A stretch of 41,934 bases of DNA from Fidelibacterota bacterium. GTDB taxonomy: Bacteria > Fidelibacterota > UBA2242. The stretch lies in the NCBI GenBank assembly GCA_018002295.1, contig JAGNGI010000012.1:1-41934 (forward strand), written 5' to 3'. The position numbers were made by a program, and so were the translations under genes. This document shows positions 1 to 7,402 of this stretch, piece by piece. Within the stretch, counting starts at the first letter, position 1; every line of letters starts with the position of its first letter. Under the pieces are notes generated by a model. That model saw only the letters and a program-made list of their open reading frames with translations. It was not told the DNA's origin and searched no databases.

Positions 1-149
1 TGGAAAACCGCGTTTTTGAAAAGGAGCAGGTTGTGACATGGCGTTGTCGAAACTGCGGTTATATTCATGTGGGTACTAAGGCACCGGAGAAATGTCCAGC
101 CTGCGCCCACCCTCGAGCTTACTTTGAACTATTGGCTGAAAATTATTGA
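1..149 (+). CDS. Rubrerythrin, C-terminal rubredoxin-like domain (5' end outside window)
   Basis: The reading frame enters the window open (first full codon at position 3) and ends at TGA 147-149, giving the last 48 residues. They contain a rubredoxin-type iron site: C-x2-C-G-Y (CRNCGYI) followed by C-x2-C (CPAC), with the KAPEKCP context typical of the rubrerythrin C-terminus. Rubrerythrin is a cytoplasmic peroxidase that reduces hydrogen peroxide with electrons from rubredoxin; the diiron four-helix domain would lie upstream of the window. The next gene is a rubredoxin, its usual electron donor, followed by a flavodiiron protein, so the context agrees. A reverse-rubrerythrin or another ferritin-like fusion cannot be excluded because the N-terminus is missing. 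Confidence 0.85.
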   Translation, partial: ENRVFEKEQVVTWRCRNCGYIHVGTKAPEKCPACAHPRAYFELLAENY

Positions 150-186
150 TCAAATAGAATTTATTAACTCATTTACAGGAGGTAAT

Positions 187-351
187 ATGACTAAATATGT
201 TTGTACTGTTTGTGGTTATGTTTATGATCCTCGCAAAGGGGATCCGGATAGTGGTGTGCCCCGGGGCACTGCTTTTGAGGATTTACCGGATGACTGGGTT
301 TGCCCGCAGTGTGGTGCTGAAAAAGAGGATTTTGAACCACAGGAGGACTGA
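187..351 (+). CDS. Rubredoxin
   Basis: A 54-residue protein with the complete rubredoxin fold signature: C6-x2-C9-G-Y-x-Y-D-P near the N-terminus and C39-P-x-C42-G near the C-terminus, plus the conserved G-D-P-D-x-G and D-D-W-V-C-P stretches. The four cysteines bind a single iron; the protein shuttles electrons in the cytoplasm. The frame is open further upstream, but the start is placed at ATG 187 because a perfect AGGAGG (177-182) lies four bases before it and the family length fits. It sits between rubrerythrin and a flavodiiron protein, both of which accept electrons from rubredoxin. Its last codons contain the ribosome-binding site of the next gene. Confidence 0.95.
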   Translation: MTKYVCTVCGYVYDPRKGDPDSGVPRGTAFEDLPDDWVCPQCGAEKEDFEPQED

Positions 352-353
352 CA

Positions 354-1535
354 TTGGTAGTCCAGATTTTAAAGCCGGATATTTTTAGCGTTGGTGCCCG
401 CGATTGGGATCGCCGGTTGTTTGATGAATTGATTCCTCTTCCGGACGGCACGACTTATAATGCTTATCTAATCAAAGGTTCGCAAAAGACGGCTTTGCTC
501 GATACCGTCGATCCGCCTAAAAAACATGAATTGCTCGAAAATCTACAGGAGATTGGAATCGAACGCATTGATTATCTAATTTCGCATCATGCGGAACAAG
601 ATCATTCCGGAACTATTCCGGCGGTTTTGGAACAATTCCCAATGGCGCAGGTAGTAACTAATCAAAAATGTCGGGCTCTACTTCAAGAGCATTTGCTAAT
701 TCCAGACGAAAAATTCAAAATTATTAACGACGGTGAAGAACTCAGCTTAGGGAATAAAACTTTACGTTTTATTTTTACTCCCTGGGTTCACTGGCCGGAA
801 ACCATTTCGACCTATCTGGAAGAAGATAAAATCCTGTTCTCCTGTGATTTTTTTGGTTCGCACTTAGCAACGAATAATTTATTTGTTGATGATGAAAGTC
901 GAGTTTATCGCTCCGCTAAACGCTATTATGCCGAAATTATGATGCCGTTTCGCTCGAATGTGCGTCAAAATCTGGAAAAAGTAAAGAATCTTGCCATTGA
1001 AATGATTGCTCCCAGCCACGGACCGATTTACCCAAATCCGGAATTTATTATGGAGGCTTATGCCGATTGGACTTCGGATTCGGTTAAAAATATAGTGCTT
1101 ATACCGTATGTCTCAATGCATGGCAGTACCGAAGCGATGGTTCAGTATCTCACGAAGGCTCTGATTGAGCGTGAGATTACGGTTCAGCCTTTTAACCTGT
1201 CCAGAACCGATATTGGGGAGTTGGCGATGGCGGTGGTGGATGCGGCTACGGTAATAATCGGATCACCAACTGTCATTCTCGGTCCGCATCCAGCGGCAGT
1301 CAGTGCGGCTTATTTAGTAAACCTTTTACGACCTAAGACCCGGTACTTGACGATTATCGGCTCTTTTGGCTGGGGTGGAAAAATGCCCGAGCAGATCAAA
1401 GCCCTGCTAAGTGGAATGAAAGCCGAGTTTCTGTCTCCGGTAATTATTAAAGGTTATCCCAAATTGGAGGACTTTTCTGCCCTAGATAGATTAGCGGATG
1501 ACATTGCCGCTAGACACCGTGCTTTAAGTTCTTAA
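354..1535 (+). CDS. Flavodiiron protein (rubredoxin:oxygen / nitric oxide oxidoreductase)
   Basis: Reduces O2 to water (or NO to N2O) in the cytoplasm using electrons from rubredoxin. Residues 1-245 form a metallo-beta-lactamase-like domain with all expected diiron ligand positions: H79-x-E81-x-D83-H84, H146 (WVHWPE), D165 (CDFFGSH) and H222 (PSHGP). Residues about 246-390 form a flavodoxin domain with an FMN phosphate loop (MHGSTE) and a G-S-P-T segment. The 393-residue length is normal for the two-domain class A type, with no fused rubredoxin. The start is TTG 354, two bases after the rubredoxin stop, with AGGAGG at 341-346 inside the rubredoxin gene, which implies translational coupling. 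The gene pair rubredoxin-FDP is a classic anaerobe oxygen-scavenging unit. Confidence 0.95.
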   Translation: MVVQILKPDIFSVGARDWDRRLFDELIPLPDGTTYNAYLIKGSQKTALLDTVDPPKKHELLENLQEIGIERIDYLISHHAEQDHSGTIPAVLEQFPMAQVVTNQKCRALLQEHLLIPDEKFKIINDGEELSLGNKTLRFIFTPWVHWPETISTYLEEDKILFSCDFFGSHLATNNLFVDDESRVYRSAKRYYAEIMMPFRSNVRQNLEKVKNLAIEMIAPSHGPIYPNPEFIMEAYADWTSDSVKNIVLIPYVSMHGSTEAMVQYLTKALIEREITVQPFNLSRTDIGELAMAVVDAATVIIGSPTVILGPHPAAVSAAYLVNLLRPKTRYLTIIGSFGWGGKMPEQIKALLSGMKAEFLSPVIIKGYPKLEDFSALDRLADDIAARHRALSS

Positions 1536-1546
1536 GGAGATAATTG

Positions 1547-2023
1547 ATGACTATTTTCAGCATCCGTGATGTATTTGACATTGCGGTCAAAATTGAGGAA
1601 AGAGGCGAAAAATTTTACCGCGAAACAGCAAAAGTCATTTCGAAAGCAGAAGTCAAAGAACTTTTCGAAAAACTGGCTGATGAAGAGGTCGCGCATAAGA
1701 AAATATTCCGGCAAATGGCGCAGAAAATCGGTGCAATAAAGCTGGAATCGGCAGCTCGCGAGGAATTTTATGATTATCTGGAAGCATATACCCAGAACCT
1801 GATTTTTTCTGATGCCAATGATGAAACCAAAATACCAGCAATTAATGATGCTAAAACGGCATTGCTTTATGCCATTGAAAGAGAACTCGATTCGGTTCTG
1901 TATTATAAAGAAATCAAGGAGTTAATTCCAGCCAGTGAGCATCAATTGATTAGCGGAATCATTGACGAAGAGCGCCGCCATGTCGTCCGACTTTCGGAAT
2001 TGAAGAAGAATCTGACGTTTTAA
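1547..2023 (+). CDS. Ferritin-like diiron protein (rubrerythrin-like, no rubredoxin domain)
   Basis: A 158-residue protein predicted as a four-helix bundle with paired carboxylate/histidine motifs: an E-x6-E region near residue 20 (EERGEKFYRE), EEVAHKK (E-x2-H) near 53, a third helix with AIERELDSVLYY and a fourth with IDEERRH (E-x2-H). This is the rubrerythrin/ferritin-like pattern; no CxxC rubredoxin module follows. Likely role: peroxide or iron handling beside the flavodiiron protein, by context. TTG 1544 is also possible, but ATG 1547 lies seven bases after GGAG (1536-1539), and that ribosome-binding site overlaps the stop codon of the upstream gene, indicating one operon. The exact substrate is unknown. 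Confidence 0.85.
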   Translation: MTIFSIRDVFDIAVKIEERGEKFYRETAKVISKAEVKELFEKLADEEVAHKKIFRQMAQKIGAIKLESAAREEFYDYLEAYTQNLIFSDANDETKIPAINDAKTALLYAIERELDSVLYYKEIKELIPASEHQLISGIIDEERRHVVRLSELKKNLTF

Positions 2024-2062
2024 TCAAAGAGATTCTTACCCGATAATTTGGCTTAGGTAATG

Positions 2063-2077
2063 AGCGTGAAAAACGCT
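2063..2077 (+). terminator. Small hairpin with T-rich tail after the oxygen-defence operon
   Basis: AGCGT-GAAAA-ACGCT forms a perfect 5-bp stem with a five-base loop, followed by GCATTTTGAGTTTTTC. It is placed 40 bases after the rubrerythrin-like gene. The stem is short, so this is a weak intrinsic terminator candidate. Confidence 0.3.
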
Positions 2078-2142
2078 GCATTTTGAGTTTTTCATCGTAA
2101 TATATTCAGGAATAAAAATGACAATAGAGGATAAAATCGCAA

Positions 2143-3234
2143 TTGAAATTCAAGAATGAATATCCACGGCGAGTTTTAACGGCGCGCCAGCGTAAGCGAC
2201 CGGAAGATATTCGCGGGCCATTTTTCCGCGATCAAACGGCTATTATCCATTCACTGGCATTTCGAAGACTAAAACACAAAACGCAGGTCTTTTTTTCCCC
2301 GGAAAATGACCATATTTGTACCCGGATTGAACACTCTTTACACGTGGCGACGATTTCAGCGACGATTTGTCGAGCTTTAAAATTGGACATTGATTTAGCA
2401 ACAGCGATCGGATTGGGGCATGATTTGGGGCACGCGCCTTTTGGCCATGCCGGTGAAAAATGGCTGGAGAATTTATTTGGCGGCTTCGTGCATGAATTAC
2501 ACAGTCTGCGAGTGGTTGATAAACTCGAAAATTATGGGCAAGGGCTGAATCTGACCTATGCGGTGCGTGATGGAATCGTTTCGCATTGTGGCGAAGTTGA
2601 CGAGCAATTTATCGAAATCAGTCCAACACTTAACGATCTGGACAATTTACAATTTCGCCCAGTTCAGCCTTCCACCTGGGAAGCCTGTGTTGTACGCCTC
2701 AGCGATTCAATCGCCTATTTGGGACGTGATCTGGAAGATGCAGTCGCGGCTAATCTTATTAACAAGGAAGATTTGCCGGAGAAATTGAGAAGAGGTATCG
2801 GACAATCCAACAGTGAAATTATCAATAATCTGGTTTTCGATGTCATTGATTGGTCAACGAAAAATGGCAAAATTGGTTTTTCACCGGAAAAATTTGCCCT
2901 GATTAGCGAATTTAAAGAATTTAGTCGGGAAAAAATCTACGATAATCCAAAGCTAAAATATTGGCGGAGTTACTCCGGCTTTGTAATCGAAACCCTGAAA
3001 AATTACCTTATTAATCTATATGAAAAATATCAAGATAATTATGAAAAATATTCCAATAGTAGAACACCGCTGGATGTAAAATTTGGCAAATATCTCAAAT
3101 CCTTACAGGAACGCTATCAGGCTGAAAAGTGTTCTTCGGAATTGATCGTGCGTGATTACATAGCTGGGATGACGGATGCTTACGCCTTACATTGCTTTCA
3201 GAATATCTTAACGATGGGGACCCGCGGGCTTTAA
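2143..3234 (+). CDS. dgt: Deoxyguanosinetriphosphate triphosphohydrolase-like HD protein
   Basis: Hydrolyses dNTPs (classically dGTP) to deoxynucleoside and triphosphate, controlling nucleotide pools. The 363-residue protein has the N-terminal family signature F-x-R-D-x2-x-I-I-H-S-x-A-F-R-R-L-x-x-K-T-Q-V-F, followed by the HD metal site: H64 in RIEHSL, H93-D94 in GHDLGHAPFGH, and D188 in RLSDSIAYLGRD. The length suits the dGTPase-like subfamily 2. The start is TTG 2143: an in-frame TAG at 2125-2127 prevents a longer form, and a purine-rich AGAGG at 2126-2130 serves as a distant ribosome-binding site. An ATG at 2118 is in another frame and terminates after 13 codons. Monocistronic by appearance. 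Confidence 0.9.
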   Translation: MKFKNEYPRRVLTARQRKRPEDIRGPFFRDQTAIIHSLAFRRLKHKTQVFFSPENDHICTRIEHSLHVATISATICRALKLDIDLATAIGLGHDLGHAPFGHAGEKWLENLFGGFVHELHSLRVVDKLENYGQGLNLTYAVRDGIVSHCGEVDEQFIEISPTLNDLDNLQFRPVQPSTWEACVVRLSDSIAYLGRDLEDAVAANLINKEDLPEKLRRGIGQSNSEIINNLVFDVIDWSTKNGKIGFSPEKFALISEFKEFSREKIYDNPKLKYWRSYSGFVIETLKNYLINLYEKYQDNYEKYSNSRTPLDVKFGKYLKSLQERYQAEKCSSELIVRDYIAGMTDAYALHCFQNILTMGTRGL

Positions 3235-3301
3235 TATCATTGACAACCGATAACTAATGGGCTAGAAGCCTCTTATGATATTACTGAGTTTAGTATTTTT
3301 T
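3232..3301 (+). terminator. Terminator-like nested inverted repeat after dGTPase gene
   Basis: A perfect 9-bp inverted repeat, TAATATCAT (3232-3240, beginning at the stop codon) and ATGATATTA (3275-3283), encloses a second small stem GGGCT-AGA-AGCCT (3259-3271, one G-U pair). A run of seven T lies shortly after (within 3294-3301) in a T-rich stretch. The order stem-then-T-run fits termination of the dGTPase transcript, though the outer loop is long. Confidence 0.4.
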
Positions 3302-3425
3302 TATTTTTAACCTTTGCAATTGGTGCAGATTAGCCCGATAATTTTTCAGTTGAGTCATTTATAAAAATTTGGTATAAGAAATTTTCACCCCTTGCTTTGC
3401 AATTCGATTTTCATCTAAAAAACTC

Positions 3426-3454
3426 TTGAAATTCGTTTTAATTTAACTTACAAT
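3426..3454 (+). promoter_or_regulatory. Putative sigma70-type promoter of the alpha-galactosidase gene
   Basis: TTGAAA (3426-3431), a 17-base spacer and TACAAT (3449-3454) match the housekeeping consensus at 5/6 and 5/6 positions. It lies 65 bases before the start codon of the galactosidase, in the 270-base gap after the dGTPase terminator-like structure. Confidence 0.55.
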
Positions 3455-3519
3455 CCGAAGTGGATTTTATTATAAAAAACGTAAGCTTTCTGAAAACAAA
3501 ATAAATGGGGGATACTTTT

Positions 3520-4725
3520 ATGAAGAAAAATGGTTGGTTGGTGATTTTTTTGTTGTGCGTTCCATTAATGGCTCAAAAGTTCGACAAAATGGCGCTGACG
3601 CCACCGATGGGTTGGAATAGTTGGAACAGGTTTGGGTGCGATGTGAATGAACAACTCATTCGGGAAACAGCCGATGCGATGGTGTCCAGTGGTATGAAAG
3701 CCGCTGGTTATCAGTATGTGGTGATTGATGATTGTTGGCAAGGGGAACGCGATGCTCTGGGATTTATTCAACCTGATCCAGGAAGGTTTCCATCTGGTAT
3801 GAAAGCTCTGGCTGATTATATTCATTCCAAGGGATTGAAATTTGGGATTTATTCGGATGCCGGTTGGAAAACATGTGGTGGTCATCCCGGTAGCCGTGGG
3901 TATGAGTATCAGGATGCACTTACTTATGCCAAATGGGGAGTTGATTATTTGAAATATGATTGGTGCAATACCGAAGGGCTTAATGCTGAAGGGGCTTATC
4001 TGACTATGCGAGATGCTTTGTTCGCGGCTGGTCGGCCAATCGTTTTCAGCATTTGTGAATGGGGCGATAATCAACCCTGGGAATGGGGCAAAGATATTGG
4101 TCATCTCTGGCGTACGACCGGCGACATAACTGCCATTTTTGATGGACAGGAGGGGCACGGCACCTGGAATTCCTGGGGTGTGTTACAAATTCTCGATATG
4201 CGCGAAAATATCCGTCAGTATGCCGGACCGGATCATTGGAACGATCCGGATATGCTGGAAGTCGGCAATGGGATGACAATCGCCGAAGATCGGGCACATT
4301 TTTCCCTGTGGTGTATTCAGGCGGCACCTTTAATTGCGGGTAATGACCTCAGAGATATGAGTCCGGAGATGATAGATATTTTGACTAATAAAGAGTTGAT
4401 TGCCATTGATCAGGATCCATTGGGAATCCAGGGTTTTAAATACCTTGTAAAAGATAATTGGGAAATCTGGGCAAAGCCGCTGGATAAAGGCGATCTGGCA
4501 CTCTGCTTTTTAAATCGAACGTTAGAACCGGTGAAAGTTGACCTCGATTGGAAAAAATATCCGGTCAAAGATGACGAATTTCATTACTATTATCTTTTTA
4601 ATGAAAATGAATACAAAATTCGTGACCTTTGGTCGAAAAAAGAGATTGGGACAACTGCCAAACCGTTTTCGACTCAAATAGGTGCTCACGATGTTATTGT
4701 ATTAAGGCTAAGTCCGGTCAAGTAA
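3520..4725 (+). CDS. Secreted alpha-galactosidase, glycoside hydrolase family 27
   Basis: Releases terminal alpha-galactosyl residues from oligosaccharides or galactomannan outside the cytoplasm. The 401-residue protein starts with a signal peptide (KK, hydrophobic core, cleavage after PLMA), then the GH27 barrel: TPPMGWNSWN, VIDDCWQ, GIYSDAG, nucleophile D147 in LKYDWCN and acid/base D244 in HWNDPDM, then the beta-sandwich C-terminal domain (about 310-401). An in-frame ATG exists at 3505, but ATG 3520 is preferred because the GGGGGA element (3507-3512) then sits seven bases upstream and the signal peptide begins immediately. No C-terminal sorting domain is present, so the enzyme is probably periplasmic or released by another route. 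It stands alone, with no transporter or sugar regulator beside it. Confidence 0.93.
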   Translation: MKKNGWLVIFLLCVPLMAQKFDKMALTPPMGWNSWNRFGCDVNEQLIRETADAMVSSGMKAAGYQYVVIDDCWQGERDALGFIQPDPGRFPSGMKALADYIHSKGLKFGIYSDAGWKTCGGHPGSRGYEYQDALTYAKWGVDYLKYDWCNTEGLNAEGAYLTMRDALFAAGRPIVFSICEWGDNQPWEWGKDIGHLWRTTGDITAIFDGQEGHGTWNSWGVLQILDMRENIRQYAGPDHWNDPDMLEVGNGMTIAEDRAHFSLWCIQAAPLIAGNDLRDMSPEMIDILTNKELIAIDQDPLGIQGFKYLVKDNWEIWAKPLDKGDLALCFLNRTLEPVKVDLDWKKYPVKDDEFHYYYLFNENEYKIRDLWSKKEIGTTAKPFSTQIGAHDVIVLRLSPVK

Positions 4726-4727
4726 AA

Positions 4728-5435
4728 CTACCGACCGGTCGGGAAATTTATATCTTTGGGCATTCCATTATAACTGACAACTGCTTCCGGTTTACCGCAA
4801 AGTAGAAAACTGTGATTGCGGTGATCACGTTCGTCGAGTCCGATTCGTCGGAAGACATCTGCCCAGGAGCTAAATTTTCCGTATTCATTGACCAGGTCGC
4901 TTTCGACCGGCTGAGTTTCCCATTCCGGGTGATTAGCGACAAATTGGGCATAGACATGTTCGGCATGATCCTCGAATTCAGCATTGAAGAGATAAGCGCG
5001 CCGGATATTGCAGAAAGCCAAAGTTTTGGCAAAAAGGCGATATACTGCAACCATTACATACGGAACGAGCGGAAAAAGGTACCAAGCATCTCGAATACCA
5101 TCGGTTTTCATTTTTTCGTGAATGACCAGTAAATGCCAGTATTCATTATCCTGGGCTGATCGGCTCCAGGTGACAATCCGTTGACTTCGAGTGACTTTTT
5201 CATAATTGCGGTAAACGCGGGTCAGACGAGAATAATGACGTACTTCCCAGGCGCGATACGGGATACTGGCTAAGATTTCGATTAATTTAGCTTTAGATAA
5301 TGTAATCTGGTACCCAGTAACAATATCCATCAGTACAAAGAAAGCACGTGCCATCAACGAGTATTTATAATGAAGCCGTTCAAGAGAACTGATCTGTTCT
5401 TTTTTAAGATCAATAATCTCGGTATTATTATTCAT
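4728..5435 (-). CDS. Alternative-oxidase-like diiron protein (AOX/PTOX family)
   Basis: A 235-residue protein matching the alternative oxidase pattern of membrane-bound quinol:O2 oxidoreductases. The six diiron ligands of the family can be placed: E64 (AWEVRHY), E98-x2-H101 (DNEYWH), E155 (FEDHAEHVY, the equivalent of LEEEA-x-H-x-Y) and E202-x2-H205 (LDERDH, the equivalent of RADEAHH). The spacing of the two E-x2-H motifs and the intervening hydrophobic segment (about 119-141) agree with a monotopic AOX. It is shorter than plant enzymes and has no targeting extension, as expected in bacteria. AOX would oxidise quinol without pumping protons. Its upstream region holds strong inverted repeats (5505-5571). 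It is convergent with the galactosidase, two bases apart. Family assignment is by motif; activity is inferred. Confidence 0.8.
   Translation of the reverse strand: MNNNTEIIDLKKEQISSLERLHYKYSLMARAFFVLMDIVTGYQITLSKAKLIEILASIPYRAWEVRHYSRLTRVYRNYEKVTRSQRIVTWSRSAQDNEYWHLLVIHEKMKTDGIRDAWYLFPLVPYVMVAVYRLFAKTLAFCNIRRAYLFNAEFEDHAEHVYAQFVANHPEWETQPVESDLVNEYGKFSSWADVFRRIGLDERDHRNHSFLLCGKPEAVVSYNGMPKDINFPTGR
4731..4742. repeat. Perfect 12-bp palindrome at the convergent gene junction
   Basis: CCGACCGGTCGG is its own reverse complement and occupies the last codons of the AOX-like gene, six bases past the galactosidase stop codon. It could fold as a short GC hairpin at the 3' end of both transcripts, but no T-run follows on either strand, so its role as a terminator is uncertain. 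Confidence 0.4.
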
Positions 5436-5504
5436 GCTTTATCCAGCGATTTTAATCAACAATCAGGAATATAATTAAAATCGGTAGTTCAAACAATAAA
5501 CCAG

Positions 5505-5571
5505 TGGAATTTGCATTGCAATTCCATATATAACTGGCTATCCTCTATTTAAGTAGTGGATAGCCAGTTAT
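5505..5571. repeat. Two adjacent inverted repeats between RRM and AOX-like genes
   Basis: A perfect 14-bp inverted repeat, ATAACTGGCTATCC (5530-5543) and GGATAGCCAGTTAT (5558-5571), has a 14-base loop. Next to it TGGAATT (5505-5511) and AATTCCA (5520-5526) form a 7-bp repeat. Both minus-strand genes flank it: it lies after the RRM gene and before the AOX-like gene. On the minus strand no long T-run follows, on the plus strand TTATTAATTT does. It may end the RRM transcript or act as a control element in the AOX leader. Confidence 0.55.
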
Positions 5572-5608
5572 TATTAATTTGGCTTGGATTTAGCCGACGT
5601 ACAGCAGA

Positions 5609-5950
5609 CTAATAGCGTCCGCCGCCGCGCCGATTGTCCCGCGGTTTGCCACCGAAGTGACCGCTACCAGAATGGCCGCCGAAGTGATCGCCACCGCGAC
5701 CGCCCTCTGTACGAGGACGAGCTTCATTGACGGTAATGGTTTTGCCCTTCAAGTCTTTGCCGTTTAAATTGCTGATAGCGGCTTGAGCTTCAGCCATTAA
5801 AGGCATTTCGACAAAGCCGAAGCCTCTTGATTCGCCGGTGAATTTATCTTTAATAACAGATGCACTGGCGACCTGTCCGAAAGCCTCGAAAGCAACGCGT
5901 AAGTCACCTTCAGTGACATTCGGTGCTAAATTTCCTACGTAGATGTTCAT
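5609..5950 (-). CDS. Glycine-rich RRM-type RNA-binding protein
   Basis: A 113-residue protein with one RNA recognition motif: RNP2 is IYVGNL (residues 3-8) and RNP1 is RGFGFVEM (42-49), with the aromatic residues needed for RNA stacking. It is followed by an R/G/H-rich disordered tail (about 83-113) with repeated HFGG and RGG-like units. Bacterial members of this family resemble cold-inducible single-RRM proteins and probably act as RNA chaperones in the cytoplasm. The start ATG 5950 has a strong AAGGAGG on the minus strand (AAAAGGAGGTCATAATG). A 332-base untranslated gap upstream suggests a long regulated leader. Monocistronic. Confidence 0.93.
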   Translation of the reverse strand: MNIYVGNLAPNVTEGDLRVAFEAFGQVASASVIKDKFTGESRGFGFVEMPLMAEAQAAISNLNGKDLKGKTITVNEARPRTEGGRGGDHFGGHSGSGHFGGKPRDNRRGGGRY

Positions 5951-6282
5951 TATGACCTCCTTTTGATCTTGAACGCTTTAACGTACTTTCTTTTACATTG
6001 ACCAAATGCTTATCTCTAAGCGGGTTCCATAACCCAACTCCAGAAAGTAGTTTCCGCCAGTACCCGCAAAATGGGTATTTTCGTGATCAAAAAAGGTCTA
6101 CCACTAAGTGAAAAAGTTTTTCTGGTTGGTTTGTGATTGATGGTTACTCGTTTTTCGAAAAGCGTTGTATTAAAATACTTTAAACCCTGCAGTTAAACAA
6201 GCTTTATTTTTTAGAGTGTTAATTGTAGTAGTTTTTGTGAATAAAATTTTCTATGTCTTACTGGATTAATAAATAGAACATA
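5951..6282 (-). other. Intergenic region: long leader of the RRM gene
   Basis: No gene is supported. Apart from the ribosome-binding site near 5956-5962, it contains two small stem candidates, GGGTT-CCAT-AACCC (6022-6035) and TACCC-GCAAAAT-GGGTA (6061-6077), and a near-palindrome CGTTTTTCGAAAAGCG (6149-6164). A weak minus-strand promoter (TTGTTT, 17 bases, TATTTT) can be read around 6170-6200. The 3' end, next to the endonuclease stop, is very AT-rich with no clear terminator. Confidence 0.4.
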
Positions 6283-7401
6283 TTACTTAATAATTAATAA
6301 CTTACCAGCATGCGCGCGTTGCCCAGCCCGAAGGCAATAAATGTAAACGCCACTGCTCAGATTGCTCCCACTCCAAGGTACAATATGATGACCGGATGGA
6401 AATCGTCCTAACTGTTGTTCGTTAACTAAATGGCCATTTAAATCGAATACCATCAGAGTAACATTTTCAATCTCTGGTAAGGTGAATGCCAAATTCGTGG
6501 TGTTATTAAAAGGATTCGGATAACAGGGATGGATTTTGAAGTCGCCGGTCAAGTTTGGTTTTTCTTTTGCCAAGGTGGTCGATTTATAGAACCAGATTCT
6601 CCGCGCCAGAGTTGAATCCAGCACGAATGGATTGGGTTTGTTATCCTGATAAGTGGCGATTTTCCACGTACGCGCATATTCGTTGGCATCAACGGTGTCG
6701 TAATAATTCCAGGCTAATAAAGTTTCTTTTTGAAAATTCCAAAAAGTCATATCGGGATCTTTAGTAAAGTATGCCTCCGAATACATGGCATAGAAATAAA
6801 ACATCGAACGAGCACAATTGCCTTTATGATCTTCACGCGGTTCAAAACAGGCTGGGGGATCGTTTTCTTTTTCCGAGTATTTATCAATATTGGAGGTTGG
6901 AATTATGGTTTGTGACTTATTTAAATACCACCATTTATCAGTTTTAGCATCTGGGATTTCGGCAAAAGGATCATTGCCGCGTGAAGAATTCACGTTGGTA
7001 AAGGTCGGATACAAATGGTGTAAATTGCTTTTTTGAGGTTCGGAATCGGCGCCCATTGATTGTGGCCAGGTATGTTCGCAATCAATTAATTTGTTATAAG
7101 CGTCGGCGCTTGGGTCTTTGGTACGATCAAGTTTGATCGTGTAACCGGTATAGACACAGGAGAGTGAACCACCATTTTTTAAATCAATCACGGCATACAT
7201 TGTATCGCGGGATTTATCATAGCCCAGTGTTTTAATCGGTTTAAAATTAGCAATTACTGAATCCCATAGTGCTGTGCCATTCAATTCTGGCCATAGAATC
7301 GTTTGAACCTGTGAATGTCCAAAAGAGAAAAAGGAAATGATTGACAAAAGGAGTATTAAGGAAAAAGATAGTCGGGGCTTTTTTATCGTTTTTTCTAACA
7401 A
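6283..7401 (-). CDS. Secreted endonuclease I-type nuclease with FCB C-terminal sorting domain
   Basis: A 372-residue exported nuclease degrading DNA/RNA outside the cell. A basic start and hydrophobic stretch (about 10-28, ending FGHSQ) form the signal peptide. The endonuclease I domain (about 35-270) carries CEHTWPQS (His110 is the likely catalytic residue), NLHHLYPT and RGNDPF, followed by ARSMFYF. From about 290 a YPNPFN motif and a beta-rich segment ending in GVYIYCLRAG and GKLLIIK give the typical type IX/FlgD-like sorting domain. The frame is open far upstream inside the EF-G gene, but the start is placed at TTG 7401, one base after the EF-G stop, with AAAGAGA before it; the signal peptide then begins at once. 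This makes an EF-G/nuclease transcript. Confidence 0.88.
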   Translation of the reverse strand: MLEKTIKKPRLSFSLILLLSIISFFSFGHSQVQTILWPELNGTALWDSVIANFKPIKTLGYDKSRDTMYAVIDLKNGGSLSCVYTGYTIKLDRTKDPSADAYNKLIDCEHTWPQSMGADSEPQKSNLHHLYPTFTNVNSSRGNDPFAEIPDAKTDKWWYLNKSQTIIPTSNIDKYSEKENDPPACFEPREDHKGNCARSMFYFYAMYSEAYFTKDPDMTFWNFQKETLLAWNYYDTVDANEYARTWKIATYQDNKPNPFVLDSTLARRIWFYKSTTLAKEKPNLTGDFKIHPCYPNPFNNTTNLAFTLPEIENVTLMVFDLNGHLVNEQQLGRFPSGHHIVPWSGSNLSSGVYIYCLRAGQRAHAGKLLIIK

Positions 7402-7402
7402 A

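Noticed and set aside
67..186. Upstream extension of rubredoxin
   Set aside because: It overlaps the rubrerythrin end, and a perfect AGGAGG sits just before ATG 187.
4812..5132. Plus-strand open frame of 106 codons across the AOX-like gene
   Set aside because: It is antisense to the well-supported diiron gene, lacks a ribosome-binding site, and its product has no recognisable features.
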